Source: a virus
Length of the DNA stretch: 46,299 bases
Strand: one strand, 5' to 3'
IMG/VR virus record: IMGVR_UViG_3300032053_000140
Coordinates: 1-46,299 of that record
The notes below the pieces were generated by a model, which saw only the letters and a program-made list of their open reading frames with translations, made no database searches and was not told where the DNA came from. The translations under genes were made by a program, and so were the position numbers. Positions 36,073 to 43,705 of the stretch are shown in pieces (positions within the stretch are counted from its first letter, which is position 1; every line of letters begins with the position of its first letter).

Positions 36073-36807
36073 ATGTCCGACAACGCTTTGGTTCCTGTCA
36101 ACCTGAATCAACTTCCGTCCACCCAGATCGGCACCGACGACCAGTTCGCGGAACTGGCGAAGGGTGGCGACTATATTGGCCGGATGCAACTGTTCACCAA
36201 GGGTAAGGCCATCAACAAGGAATTGATCCGGCCCGGCCACTATGGCATCCCGGAATCCGACGAGGAAGTCTACGACCTGGGAGTGACGGTGAACATTCTT
36301 CCATTGGCCCGCCGACCCAAGGCCATCGACATGACGGACCTGGAAGCACTCGTCATCGTGTACGACATGGAGACGCCGGAGTTCAAGCGGATTGCGGCCA
36401 AATCGGTTGAGGCGGAATCACACTGCCAGTTTGGTCCGTCCTTCTTGGTCTACGAGCAATCCACTCGTCGCTTCTTGGAGTTCTTCTGCGGCACGAAGAC
36501 CAACCGCATTGAAGCCAAGAAGATTTACCCCTTCCTTCCGCTATCCGAAGGCGACATTCGGCGTCTGGCCGAAGCCGGGACGGATGTGACTGGCCTGGAA
36601 CCGCACGGCCCGATTCCCTTGACGCTCAAGGTGAAGTTGGCTGAGAACCGCAAAGGTTCGTGGCACGCTCCGGTTGTCGTGATGTGCAGCACGCCCTTTG
36701 TGGCACTGCCGTCTGAGGAAGTCTTCGTCAAGGAAATCATGCGGTTCTTGACGATTCGTGATAACGGTGTCGAGAAGGTCGAAGAGAAGACCACTCGCGC
36801 CCGGTAA
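36073..36807 (+). CDS. Conserved phage protein of unknown function (ParB neighbour)
   Basis: A 244-residue protein with CGAGG before ATG 36073. It opens with ALVPVNLNQLPSTQIGTDDQ and has several conserved-looking blocks: RPGHYGIPESDEEVYDLG, VNILPLARRPKAIDM, HCQFGPSFLVYEQSTRRFLEF, AKKIYPFLPL. I think I have seen similar proteins in other phage genomes near replication genes but cannot name a function. Mixed alpha/beta with a beta-rich middle; single-stranded DNA binding is conceivable from context only. GC-rich codons and a strong terminator after it suggest good expression. Confidence 0.55.
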   Translation: MSDNALVPVNLNQLPSTQIGTDDQFAELAKGGDYIGRMQLFTKGKAINKELIRPGHYGIPESDEEVYDLGVTVNILPLARRPKAIDMTDLEALVIVYDMETPEFKRIAAKSVEAESHCQFGPSFLVYEQSTRRFLEFFCGTKTNRIEAKKIYPFLPLSEGDIRRLAEAGTDVTGLEPHGPIPLTLKVKLAENRKGSWHAPVVVMCSTPFVALPSEEVFVKEIMRFLTIRDNGVEKVEEKTTRAR

Positions 36808-36815
36808 ACATCAAT

Positions 36816-36850
36816 TAGCCGAGGGCGGCGACGGCGACCGCCCTCGGCTA
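36816..36850 (+). terminator. Terminator hairpin
   Basis: TAGCCGAGGGCGG (36816-36828) pairs perfectly over 13 bp with CCGCCCTCGGCTA (36838-36850), loop of 9 nt, followed by TCTTTC. Confidence 0.8.
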
Positions 36851-36871
36851 TCTTTCAGAAAGGTATTGACT

Positions 36872-37204
36872 ATGACTCAACAAATCGTGTTCGAGGGCGA
36901 CGTGAAGTTGGAATACTCGGCGGGTGATACCGACCGGGAAATCATCATCACGGAACCACCCACTCCTGAAACCATGACTGCGGATGTGGTGACAGGCGGC
37001 TACCAACCGGAAGCCTTGGCTAACTACATTGCGCGGCAATTGGGTTTTCCAAGCAATGCTGAGTTCGACGAGATGTTGCAAAAGATACGAGCGCAACAGG
37101 CGTCGGGTACATATAACTGTGAGGAACGGGACGCCACACGCGAAGGTGTCCGGCTTCGGGTCACGGTTGAAGTGCTCAATCCCGGCATCGGGATTCAGCA
37201 GTAG
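36872..37204 (+). CDS. Small hypothetical protein
   Basis: A 110-residue protein starting at ATG 36872 with AAAGG before it. Acidic N-terminal half (VFEGDVKLEYSAGDTDREII), a central helical part (LANYIARQLGFPSNAEFDEM) and a beta-type ending (GVRLRVTVEVLNPGIG). No family recognised. It lies between a terminator and the tmRNA gene, so it may be expressed on its own. Confidence 0.5.
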   Translation: MTQQIVFEGDVKLEYSAGDTDREIIITEPPTPETMTADVVTGGYQPEALANYIARQLGFPSNAEFDEMLQKIRAQQASGTYNCEERDATREGVRLRVTVEVLNPGIGIQQ

Positions 37205-37235
37205 AAACGATCTTGCCGCTCGGCTATCGGCCTGA

Positions 37236-37299
37236 CCGTGGGGAACTGAACTAGGTGTGCCACGGCCTCAACCAGACTGTTGGTGAAGGGGAGTTCAGT
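37236..37299 (+). ncRNA. Possible structured RNA (H-type pseudoknot) upstream of tmRNA
   Basis: CCGTGG (37236-37241) pairs with CCACGG (37260-37265), and within that loop ACTGAACT (37245-37252) pairs with AGTTCAGT (37292-37299). The arrangement is an H-type pseudoknot in a gene-free stretch. It could be a leader or processing element of the tmRNA transcript, or chance. Confidence 0.3.
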
Positions 37300-37310
37300 G
37301 AGCGGACTTT

Positions 37311-37546
37311 GGGGACGAATTGGATTCGATCAGACGGATGATGTGTTTGGTTGCGTGTCGTGGTTGATCGGTGGGCCACGTTAAAAGCCGATTAAAACCT
37401 TAATTGCCAAACCGCAATTTGCTATGGCAGCCTAGCGACTGACTGCTTGTTTGTTTCGAGTTTGTGTTGAGTTCGAGTTTCGATTACACACGTAGACACC
37501 GGCATAGAAACGTCCTGACACGAGGGTTCGATTCCCTCCGTCTCCA
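37311..37546 (+). ncRNA. ssrA: Phage-encoded transfer-messenger RNA (tmRNA)
   Basis: The 5' end GGGGACG (37311-37317) pairs with CGTCTCC (37539-37545) as the acceptor stem, with one G.U pair. It is followed by the conserved ATTGGATTCGA segment. The 3' part has a T arm GAGGG-TTCGATT-CCCTC (37522-37538). CCA is not encoded; ACTA follows the stem. Just before the resume codon lies a pseudoknot like PK1: CGTGG (37359-37363) with CCACG (37376-37380), and ATCGG (37367-37371) with CCGAT (37388-37392). The tag frame is GCC AAA CCG CAA TTT GCT ATG GCA GCC TAG (37406-37435), coding AKPQFAMAA, which ends like known degradation tags. At about 236 nt it is short for a tmRNA; the usual later pseudoknots seem missing or reduced. 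It would rescue stalled ribosomes with the host SmpB. Confidence 0.9.
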
Positions 37547-37577
37547 CTAATCACAAGGAAACCAAAAGGAAACTACC

Positions 37578-39248
37578 ATGCGTTTTCATCTCTTCGGATT
37601 GGCGAATATCCCGACATGCAAGGCGAATACGTATGAACCAATGACACCATTGATTTGGAACATGGCGAAGATGCTCAAGGATAATGGGCATCATGTGACG
37701 TTTTACGGAGCCGAAGGAAGCGATGCTCCGTGCGACGAGATGGTCGTCATTGTTCCTAAACATCTTTTGCCTGATGGTTTGGTGATGGGAAGTCATGGAG
37801 TTCCGGCGGCAGCATGGAAGAACGATGGGGCAAGTGCCACTTGGCAAACGTTTATAGCGTTAGGACGCATGGCACTGCGCCGACGTTATCGGACGGGCGA
37901 CATCTCGCTTATCAGTTTCGGACGGTATCAAAAGTTCGTCGCTGACGTGTCAACGCTGGCTTGTGAGTTTATCGTCGGATATTCCGGCATTTTCAGTTAT
38001 CATAAGGTGTTCCCATCCTATGCGTGGATGCACTACCTTTATGGTGAGTTGAAAATGGAGCGAAACCCGAATTGGATTGATGCTGTCATTCCACACTACC
38101 TGGATTTGGATGACTTCCAAGTGCAGGAAAAGAAGGGTGACTATCTACTTTGTCTCGGGAGGTTGGATCGAGACAAGGGCACCGATATTGCGATTGACAT
38201 TGCCAATCGGAGTGGATCAAAAATCATCGTGGCAGGCGTTGATATGGTAACTCACGACGTTCCTGATTGGCTCAAACAACTGCCCGGTAACGTTGAGTTT
38301 ACAGGGTACGTGAACTTGGAACAGCGTCTCGAATTGTTGCGGGGGGCGAAAGCACTTTTGCATCCATGCCGTTGGTTGGAACCCTTTGGCATGGTTCTCA
38401 TTGAAGCCTTGGCGTGTGGGACGCCGATCATTGCAAGCGACTGGGGTGCGTTACCTGAGATCATTCAACAGGGAGTGACAGGATTTTGTTGTCGTGACAT
38501 GGAAGAGTTCGTGAGTGCTGTGAATAGTATAAAATGGATTGACCCTCTTGACTGTCGCCGTGCTGTGGAAGAACGTCACAGTCTACCTGTCGCATATCAG
38601 CAATACATGCGTTACTTTAGGCGACTCGAAAAGTTGCTTGGTGGCGGATGGTATGAAACTCGCGGGTTGTGGCGTGGGCCGGATGTCGTTGAGCGTGTGA
38701 AGTCCTTACAACATGACGGCATGTTGAAGGGTGTAGAAATCGGTGTTGACCGTGGGGCACTTTCAGGTTACTTACTGACTGAATTGCCGACCTTACAACT
38801 TGGCATGGTTGATACCTGGGGTGTCTTTGCGGAAGATTCCTCGTATGCTAAATCAGGGGACGGCATCGTTGCCCGTACACAGGAACAACGTGAAGAAGAC
38901 TTGGCGGAAGCGTTGCGCGTGACAGACCACGCACGGGATCGTCGCCAAATTCTGCGAATGACTTCGGAAGAAGCAACACGGATGTTCGCACCTTGGGAAT
39001 CTGCCGTTGAAGAAGGTTCACTTGATTTCGTTTTTCTCGATGCAGACCATTCATACGCAGGCATTGCTGCCGACATACAATTGTGGGCACCAAAAGTGCG
39101 AAGCGGCGGTCTGTTGTGCGGCCACGACTACGGCATGGAAGTGTTTTATCCGCAGTGGGGTGTGACACGGGCTGTGGACGAATATGCCGCCAAGATTGGT
39201 CAGACTGTACAACGAGGCGCAGATTGGACTTGGTTCATTCAAGTATAA
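37578..39248 (+). CDS. Fusion of GT4 glycosyltransferase and SAM-dependent methyltransferase
   Basis: A 556-residue protein with AAAAGGA before ATG 37578. Residues 1-350 are a GT4-type glycosyltransferase related to the one at 663-1694: GDYLLCLGRLDRDKGTDIAI at about 187-206, E268...E276 of the E-x7-E motif (EPFGMVLIE) and GTPIIASDWGALPEII. Residues about 380-556 are a class I methyltransferase of the Methyltransf_24 type: VEIGVDRGALSG (motif I, 386-397), FVFLDADHSYAGIAADIQLW (485-504), RSGGLLCGHDYG and a final DWTWFI. One polypeptide may add a sugar and methylate it, or act on two parts of one glycan, perhaps on virion fibres. Substrates are not readable from sequence. Confidence 0.85.
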   Translation: MRFHLFGLANIPTCKANTYEPMTPLIWNMAKMLKDNGHHVTFYGAEGSDAPCDEMVVIVPKHLLPDGLVMGSHGVPAAAWKNDGASATWQTFIALGRMALRRRYRTGDISLISFGRYQKFVADVSTLACEFIVGYSGIFSYHKVFPSYAWMHYLYGELKMERNPNWIDAVIPHYLDLDDFQVQEKKGDYLLCLGRLDRDKGTDIAIDIANRSGSKIIVAGVDMVTHDVPDWLKQLPGNVEFTGYVNLEQRLELLRGAKALLHPCRWLEPFGMVLIEALACGTPIIASDWGALPEIIQQGVTGFCCRDMEEFVSAVNSIKWIDPLDCRRAVEERHSLPVAYQQYMRYFRRLEKLLGGGWYETRGLWRGPDVVERVKSLQHDGMLKGVEIGVDRGALSGYLLTELPTLQLGMVDTWGVFAEDSSYAKSGDGIVARTQEQREEDLAEALRVTDHARDRRQILRMTSEEATRMFAPWESAVEEGSLDFVFLDADHSYAGIAADIQLWAPKVRSGGLLCGHDYGMEVFYPQWGVTRAVDEYAAKIGQTVQRGADWTWFIQV

Positions 39249-39249
39249 C

Positions 39250-39768
39250 ATGCTTCCAGCCGTCATCATTATTCAACGTCCGACCGTGGATATGGCAGCC
39301 TTCATCGGCATCAGCCACAAGGTTCTTGGTCGCAGTCCGGCTGCCGCCATTGATGCGTGCCCGCGCAAGATGTCGGAAGCGGAACGTTTCCTAAGCTGCC
39401 TTGCGGCTTTGCGCGATCCCGAGGCTCGGGCGGGGTTGCAACCGAACTTGTTAGCGCATACAACATTCAGTTTGTTTATGGTTGCGGATGAGCGCGACCT
39501 ACTCGACATCATTGAGTGCGCCGCCGGGATGCCAGTCGTTTTCACAGAGACACTGGGGCGAGGCGTCATGGCCGCCGTATTCACGGGGACATTGAATCAG
39601 TGGCGGGATGCCGTCAAGGCAGGATCAAATCCCGATGCTGAACATACGATTCGCCATTGCTTCAATCAGATTTACGGTCTGTTTTACAACGAAGGATTGA
39701 ACGTATGGAGCGAGTTTAAGCAACGTCCTGGACCGGAACAAACATTTTACCTAGAAGATAAGAGATGA
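39250..39768 (+). CDS. Hypothetical protein between fusion enzyme and DNA methyltransferase
   Basis: A 172-residue protein starting at ATG 39250, 1 nt after the upstream stop. The sequence (AAFIGISHKVLGRSPAAAIDA, MSEAERFLSCLAALRD, VADERDLLDIIECAAG, EHTIRHCFNQIYGLFYNEGL) suggests a mostly helical globular protein without a motif I can name. The pattern of 'FxGxxNQWRDAV' suggests relatedness to proteins that act on thymidylate-like chemistry only superficially; I do not claim it. It overlaps the next gene start (ATGA). Confidence 0.5.
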   Translation: MLPAVIIIQRPTVDMAAFIGISHKVLGRSPAAAIDACPRKMSEAERFLSCLAALRDPEARAGLQPNLLAHTTFSLFMVADERDLLDIIECAAGMPVVFTETLGRGVMAAVFTGTLNQWRDAVKAGSNPDAEHTIRHCFNQIYGLFYNEGLNVWSEFKQRPGPEQTFYLEDKR

Positions 39769-41348
39769 AAGACATCACGTTGTATCAAGGTGATTGCCGG
39801 GATGTTCTTGCTACGTTGCCTGAGTCATGCGTGGATTATGTAGTTACGGACCCGCCCTACGGGATAAATTTCATGGGAGAAGGTTGGGATCATGTGGTTC
39901 CAGGACCGGAGTATTGGCGGGCAATCTTGCGTGTCTGCAAACCTGGTGCGTTACTCTTGGCGTTCGGTGGCACACGAACCTATCATCGGCTGACTTGTGC
40001 GATTGAAGATGCGGGGTGGGAGATTCGAGACACCTTAATGTGGCTTTATGGGCAGGGGATGCCAAAGTGTGGTGACATCGGAAAGATGATCGACAAGTCA
40101 AAGGGAGCCAAACGCGAGATTATAGGCACCAAGTTAGGTCAACCTGGTTATTCGCTCGCCAATAATGGCCGCACGAACGAAGTCTATGGCGACCTACATA
40201 ATCCCGAGGCTGAGTGCGCTATCACGGCCCCGGCCACACCCGAGGCAGCAAAGTGGACTGGTTGGGCTATGGCCCTGAAACCGGCTTGGGAACCAATCGT
40301 CCTGGCGATGAAACCGATGGACGGGACGATTGCTCACAATGCTTTGACTTGGGACGTGGCGGGGATGAACATTGAAGCCAGTCGGGTTGGCACCGAGAGT
40401 ACCGTGCGCACGCGCGGGGACAGTTTGACCGTGGCTGGTTGGGCGAGTACGAAGCGCTCACCCGTAGGCGGGTCCGAGTGCGGCCGGTGGCCTGCGAACG
40501 TGTTGTTGGATGAAGAGGCTGCCGCGCAGTTGGACGAGCAGACTGGGCGGCTTAGTGTCACTGGGAAACGATCCGAGCGGAGTAAGAACGCAGTCGTGGA
40601 GGGTACGACTTGGGGTATCAACAATCATCTCAGCCGTGAATATCCCAATGATTCTGGCGGGGCAAGTCGATTTTTTTATTGTGCTAAAGCAACAACCAAC
40701 GAGCGAAATAAAGGTTGTGAAAAGGTGGTGACATGGGAAGATGTGGACCTAAGCCAAGAGACGGACGAGTTGCTGAAACAGATCAGGGATATATCCGTTA
40801 TTGGCACACACCGTCTGGCCGACGCCGCATGGAACACGATGTTGTCTGGGAGCAACATTACGGACCAATCCCGGATGGCTATTGCATCCATCATGTCAAT
40901 TTTAATAAGATTGACAATCGAATTGAGAACCTGCAACTTCTCACCTTCCTCGAACACAAACGCATCCATTCTGGGTGCTACAGAGATGTTGCTGGCGGCT
41001 GGATTAAACCTTGTCGCCGTTGCGGACGACATCGACCGATTGCGGACTTCTACAAGCGGCACGATGGCGTCACTGCTGAGTGCCGTCAGTGCAGCATCGC
41101 GCGTGTTGTCGCGGATAAGCGCAAAAGGAAGGCGCGGCAACACGCACAGCACTGTTAAGCCCCTGACTCTGATGGAGTATTTGTTGGGTTTGCTTTCAAC
41201 CCCGGATGGGGGACTTATCCTGGACCCATTTGCTGGCAGTGGTTCGACACTCGTGGCCGCCCGGCGACTAGGTCGCAGGTGCATCGGGATTGAACTGGAC
41301 CCCCATAACTACGAGATTGCCACCCGAAGGATTCAATGCGAAAGTTGA
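39765..41348 (+). CDS. DNA methyltransferase (N6-adenine or N4-cytosine) with nested HNH insertion
   Basis: A 527-residue frame. Motif IV DPPY at 29-32 (YVVTDPPYGINFMGEGWDHV) comes first and the SAM motif DPFAGSGS at about 487-494 comes last, the beta-type order of amino-methyltransferases. The middle (WTGWAMALKPAWEPIVLAMK, RWPANVLLDEEAAAQLDEQT, ASRFFYCAKATTNERNKGCE) is typical of phage enzymes, where the last stretch normally runs on within a few dozen residues to NTHPTVKP. Here about 130 unrelated residues (from about 323 to 457) separate it from GNTHSTVKPLTLMEYL. That extra stretch is an HNH gene in another frame (40733-41158). The frame stays open, so an enlarged enzyme may be made; whether it is active is unknown. 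Confidence 0.82.
   Translation: MKDITLYQGDCRDVLATLPESCVDYVVTDPPYGINFMGEGWDHVVPGPEYWRAILRVCKPGALLLAFGGTRTYHRLTCAIEDAGWEIRDTLMWLYGQGMPKCGDIGKMIDKSKGAKREIIGTKLGQPGYSLANNGRTNEVYGDLHNPEAECAITAPATPEAAKWTGWAMALKPAWEPIVLAMKPMDGTIAHNALTWDVAGMNIEASRVGTESTVRTRGDSLTVAGWASTKRSPVGGSECGRWPANVLLDEEAAAQLDEQTGRLSVTGKRSERSKNAVVEGTTWGINNHLSREYPNDSGGASRFFYCAKATTNERNKGCEKVVTWEDVDLSQETDELLKQIRDISVIGTHRLADAAWNTMLSGSNITDQSRMAIASIMSILIRLTIELRTCNFSPSSNTNASILGATEMLLAAGLNLVAVADDIDRLRTSTSGTMASLLSAVSAASRVLSRISAKGRRGNTHSTVKPLTLMEYLLGLLSTPDGGLILDPFAGSGSTLVAARRLGRRCIGIELDPHNYEIATRRIQCES
40733..41158 (+). CDS. HNH homing endonuclease nested in the methyltransferase gene
   Basis: A 141-residue protein in a different frame from the surrounding methyltransferase. 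GGTGG before ATG 40733 can serve as ribosome site. The HNH core is YCIHHVNFNKIDNRIENLQL then LEHKRIH, and the C-terminus has a two-Cys-pair zinc finger (CRRCGRHRPIADFYKRHDGV, CRQC) as in other phage HNH enzymes. Its last codons (KARQHAQHC) overlap DNA that codes GNTHSTVKP in the methyltransferase frame, so the insertion point lies close to a conserved methyltransferase motif. No group I core elements are seen around it. Confidence 0.85.
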   Translation: MGRCGPKPRDGRVAETDQGYIRYWHTPSGRRRMEHDVVWEQHYGPIPDGYCIHHVNFNKIDNRIENLQLLTFLEHKRIHSGCYRDVAGGWIKPCRRCGRHRPIADFYKRHDGVTAECRQCSIARVVADKRKRKARQHAQHC

Positions 41349-41500
41349 TTCTCGCCAGTTTACTGTTGCTTATTGGTTGCCGACCGCCCGTGTCCATGCC
41401 GCAGCCGTAGCCGCAGCCGCAGCCGCAGCCGCAACCACGGTCGCCACGGCCGCCACGGTCGCCACGGCCCGAACCTCGACCTGAGCCTCTACACAGATAA
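41336..41500 (+). pseudogene. Pro-rich lipoprotein (o-spanin-like?) with in-frame amber codon
   Basis: From ATG 41336 (GAAGG upstream) the frame reads MRKLILASLLLLIGCRPPVS, MPQP, then TAG at 41408-41410, then continues PQPQPQPQPRSPRPPRSPRP, EPRPEPLHR and TAA at 41498-41500. The first part is a lipoprotein signal peptide with lipobox LLIG-C. The amber stands where CAG is expected in the (CCG CAG) repeat, so a single C to T change explains it. Pro-rich small lipoproteins are typical outer-membrane spanins of lysis cassettes, but no partner is obvious. Either the gene is broken, a 24-residue lipopeptide is functional, or the amber is read through. The start overlaps the methyltransferase end. 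Confidence 0.5.
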
Positions 41501-41513
41501 TTGGAATACAGTC

Positions 41514-41690
41514 ATGCAGTTTCCGATGTCATTGTTGATTGAACCCCCGTTGGTGGTAATTGAGAGCGAGCGTGTAAACGAACGTATCCGGCTTGCAACG
41601 GCACTGCGGCAACGAGCGATGACCCGAACGCCGCCCGAGGCATACGTCTTGATGATGGTGGCGGATTGGATCGAAAAGGACGAGATTTAG
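41514..41690 (+). CDS. Small hypothetical protein
   Basis: A 58-residue protein, ATG 41514 (ATG 41526 is also possible). MSLLIEPPLVVIESERVNER then LATALRQRAMTRTPPEAYVL, mostly helical. No family recognised and no strong ribosome site. It sits between the lipoprotein remnant and the helicase. Moderate confidence that it is translated. Confidence 0.4.
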   Translation: MQFPMSLLIEPPLVVIESERVNERIRLATALRQRAMTRTPPEAYVLMMVADWIEKDEI

Positions 41691-41746
41691 GGAAATTCAT
41701 GGTCCAAAGGTGCTTGAATATCGCTTAGGTGTGTGGGAGATACCGG

Positions 41747-43705
41747 ATGATTGAGAATATCAAAATGACCGTCCGCACGTCGAGCGGCACCCTAGTTCGG
41801 GTGCCTGCTTTGATTGAGCGAAAGGACGGTCGTATTTTCTTCGTCAAGTCTCCTTTCGCCTTGAAGGACGAGATCAAGGCCATGCGCGGCTCGAAATGGC
41901 ACGGCTATGACGAGGAAGACCCGCGCAAGATGTGGTCGGTTGATGACTGCCAGCGCAACAACTTCCAACTCGCGTTCCTATGTGGTGAGGATGTCTATGC
42001 TTGGTTCGACCGGCCGTTGATCCAGCATGAGTACGAACGTCCGTTGATGCCGCACCAGTGCGATATGTCGGACAGCGGTCTCACCTATCACTATCAAATC
42101 TTTGCGGCCGAGATGGGCACCGGCAAGACACTTTCGGCCCAAGAGGTCATGGAACGGTCGGGGATTCCAGTGTGGTGGTGGGCCGGGCCGAAGACCAGTA
42201 TCCCGAATATCAAACGTGAATTGAAGAAATGGCAGTTTCCCTTCGACCGGATTCAGGTGGAGTTCTTCACCTATGAAGGTCTTGTTCGCGTTATGGACGA
42301 GTGGGCACCCGACGCCATTCCGCCATTGGGTTTTATCGAGGATGAATCAAGCCGAACCAAGAATAGCACATCGCAACGTTCGCGTGCGTGCCAACGTCTT
42401 GCAGACTTGATTCGGCAGCATCATGGCTTCAAGGGTTACGTGATTGAGATGTCGGGAACGCCGTCACCGAAGACACCCGTGGACTGGTGGAGCCAATGTG
42501 AAATTGCCTGGCCTGGTTTTCTTCGAGAAGGCAGCCAACGGGCGATGGAAGAGCGCATGGCTTTCATGGTCCAGCAATCCTATGATTCTGGCACCTTCAA
42601 GAAACGTACTGGCTGGAAGGATGACGAAAAGAAGTGCGCGGAGTGCGGCGAATTGGAAGCCGAAGGTCCACACCAACTCGACGAGTGCGCAGACCCCGAA
42701 GATTACCACGCCTACAAGCCAAGCAAGAACGAAGTGGCGTACTTGAATGACCGCCTCAAAGGCTTGGTCATCGTTAAACATAAGAAAGATTGCCTCAGCT
42801 TGCCTGATAAGCGCTACCGCAAGATTGTTTGCAAACCGACTGCCAGTGCATTGCGTGTTGCCGAAGCCATCGTGCAATCGGCTCCGAACGCTATCACCGG
42901 CATGACGCTTCTGCGAGAATTGAGCGATGGGTTTCAATATCGTGAAGAGCAAGACGGTATGGTGGCGTGTCGGCAATGTACTGATGGCACGATTGCGGAG
43001 TGGAGTGATCCTGACTCACCCGAACGTACTTATCAGGCCATCGACCTTCTTGACCCGGATACCATTGCTCGACTGCAAAAGCAGTCGATCACTTGCCCGA
43101 CGTGTGGTGGCACGAAGGAAGTAGTGAAGATGATTCGGGTCACCCGTGAAGTTCCATGCCCGAAGGATGCCGCTCTCAGGATGTTGCTTGACGAGAATGA
43201 GGAAGTTGGGCGGCTTGTAGTTTTTGCTGGCTTTACAGGGTCCGTTGACCGCATCGTGCGACTTTGCCTCAAGGATAAATGGAATGTTGTGCGGTGTGAC
43301 CAGGGCAACTTCCAAGTGCTCACGGATGAAGGTGTGAATACCGTTGAGGAACCATTGGATTATTGGGCGAATATGGACCATCCTCGCGTGGTGTTCGCAG
43401 CAAACCCGGAATCCGGCGGCATGAGTCTCACGTTGGTCGAGGCTAGGATGTCGGTGTACTGGTCCAATAGTTGGAAACCCGAATACCGGGTTCAATCTGA
43501 GGATCGGATTCACCGAATCGGAATGGACTTGAACAAGGGTTGTACCATCGTTGACTTGATTCACTTGCCTAGCGATGAGCGCGTCTTGCAGGTGATCCGG
43601 GAGAATCGAAAGTTGGAGTTGATGACGATGGGCGAAATCATGGCGGATGTTAATTGGATGGATTCCAGTGAAGATGGCGAATTAGTAGTCATGGAGGCAA
43701 CGTGA
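41747..43705 (+). CDS. SNF2-type DEAD/H helicase with zinc knuckles
   Basis: A 652-residue protein; ATG 41747 is chosen for the GGGAG 8 nt upstream. Motif I IFAAEMGTGKT at about 118-128, motif II in the form GFIEDESSRTKN (DES for DEAH), motif III MSGTPSPKTPVDWWSQ, and late motifs VVFAANPESGGMSLTL and VQSEDRIHRIGM (motif VI) define an SF2 helicase of the Swi2/Snf2 kind, common in phages. Two inserted Cys clusters (KKCAECGE...DECAD at about 300; CRQC...CPTCGG at about 410-455) probably bind zinc. ATP-driven movement along double-stranded DNA is expected, for example in replication start, recombination or transcription switching. Confidence 0.88.
   Translation: MIENIKMTVRTSSGTLVRVPALIERKDGRIFFVKSPFALKDEIKAMRGSKWHGYDEEDPRKMWSVDDCQRNNFQLAFLCGEDVYAWFDRPLIQHEYERPLMPHQCDMSDSGLTYHYQIFAAEMGTGKTLSAQEVMERSGIPVWWWAGPKTSIPNIKRELKKWQFPFDRIQVEFFTYEGLVRVMDEWAPDAIPPLGFIEDESSRTKNSTSQRSRACQRLADLIRQHHGFKGYVIEMSGTPSPKTPVDWWSQCEIAWPGFLREGSQRAMEERMAFMVQQSYDSGTFKKRTGWKDDEKKCAECGELEAEGPHQLDECADPEDYHAYKPSKNEVAYLNDRLKGLVIVKHKKDCLSLPDKRYRKIVCKPTASALRVAEAIVQSAPNAITGMTLLRELSDGFQYREEQDGMVACRQCTDGTIAEWSDPDSPERTYQAIDLLDPDTIARLQKQSITCPTCGGTKEVVKMIRVTREVPCPKDAALRMLLDENEEVGRLVVFAGFTGSVDRIVRLCLKDKWNVVRCDQGNFQVLTDEGVNTVEEPLDYWANMDHPRVVFAANPESGGMSLTLVEARMSVYWSNSWKPEYRVQSEDRIHRIGMDLNKGCTIVDLIHLPSDERVLQVIRENRKLELMTMGEIMADVNWMDSSEDGELVVMEAT

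Noticed and set aside
37205-37310. tRNA gene before the tmRNA
   Set aside because: No cloverleaf with acceptor, anticodon and T arms could be built; only the pseudoknot-like pairing is visible.
40690-41160. Intein or group I intron in the methyltransferase
   Set aside because: The inserted coding sequence is an HNH gene in another frame, without intein splice motifs in the methyltransferase frame and without intron core elements.
41290-41484. Ala-rich frame around the Pro-Gln repeat
   Set aside because: It is a shifted reading of CCGCAG repeats; the lipoprotein frame has a signal peptide and ribosome site.
41691-41746. Short gap before the helicase gene
   Set aside because: Only the helicase ribosome site is recognisable; no convincing promoter or hairpin.
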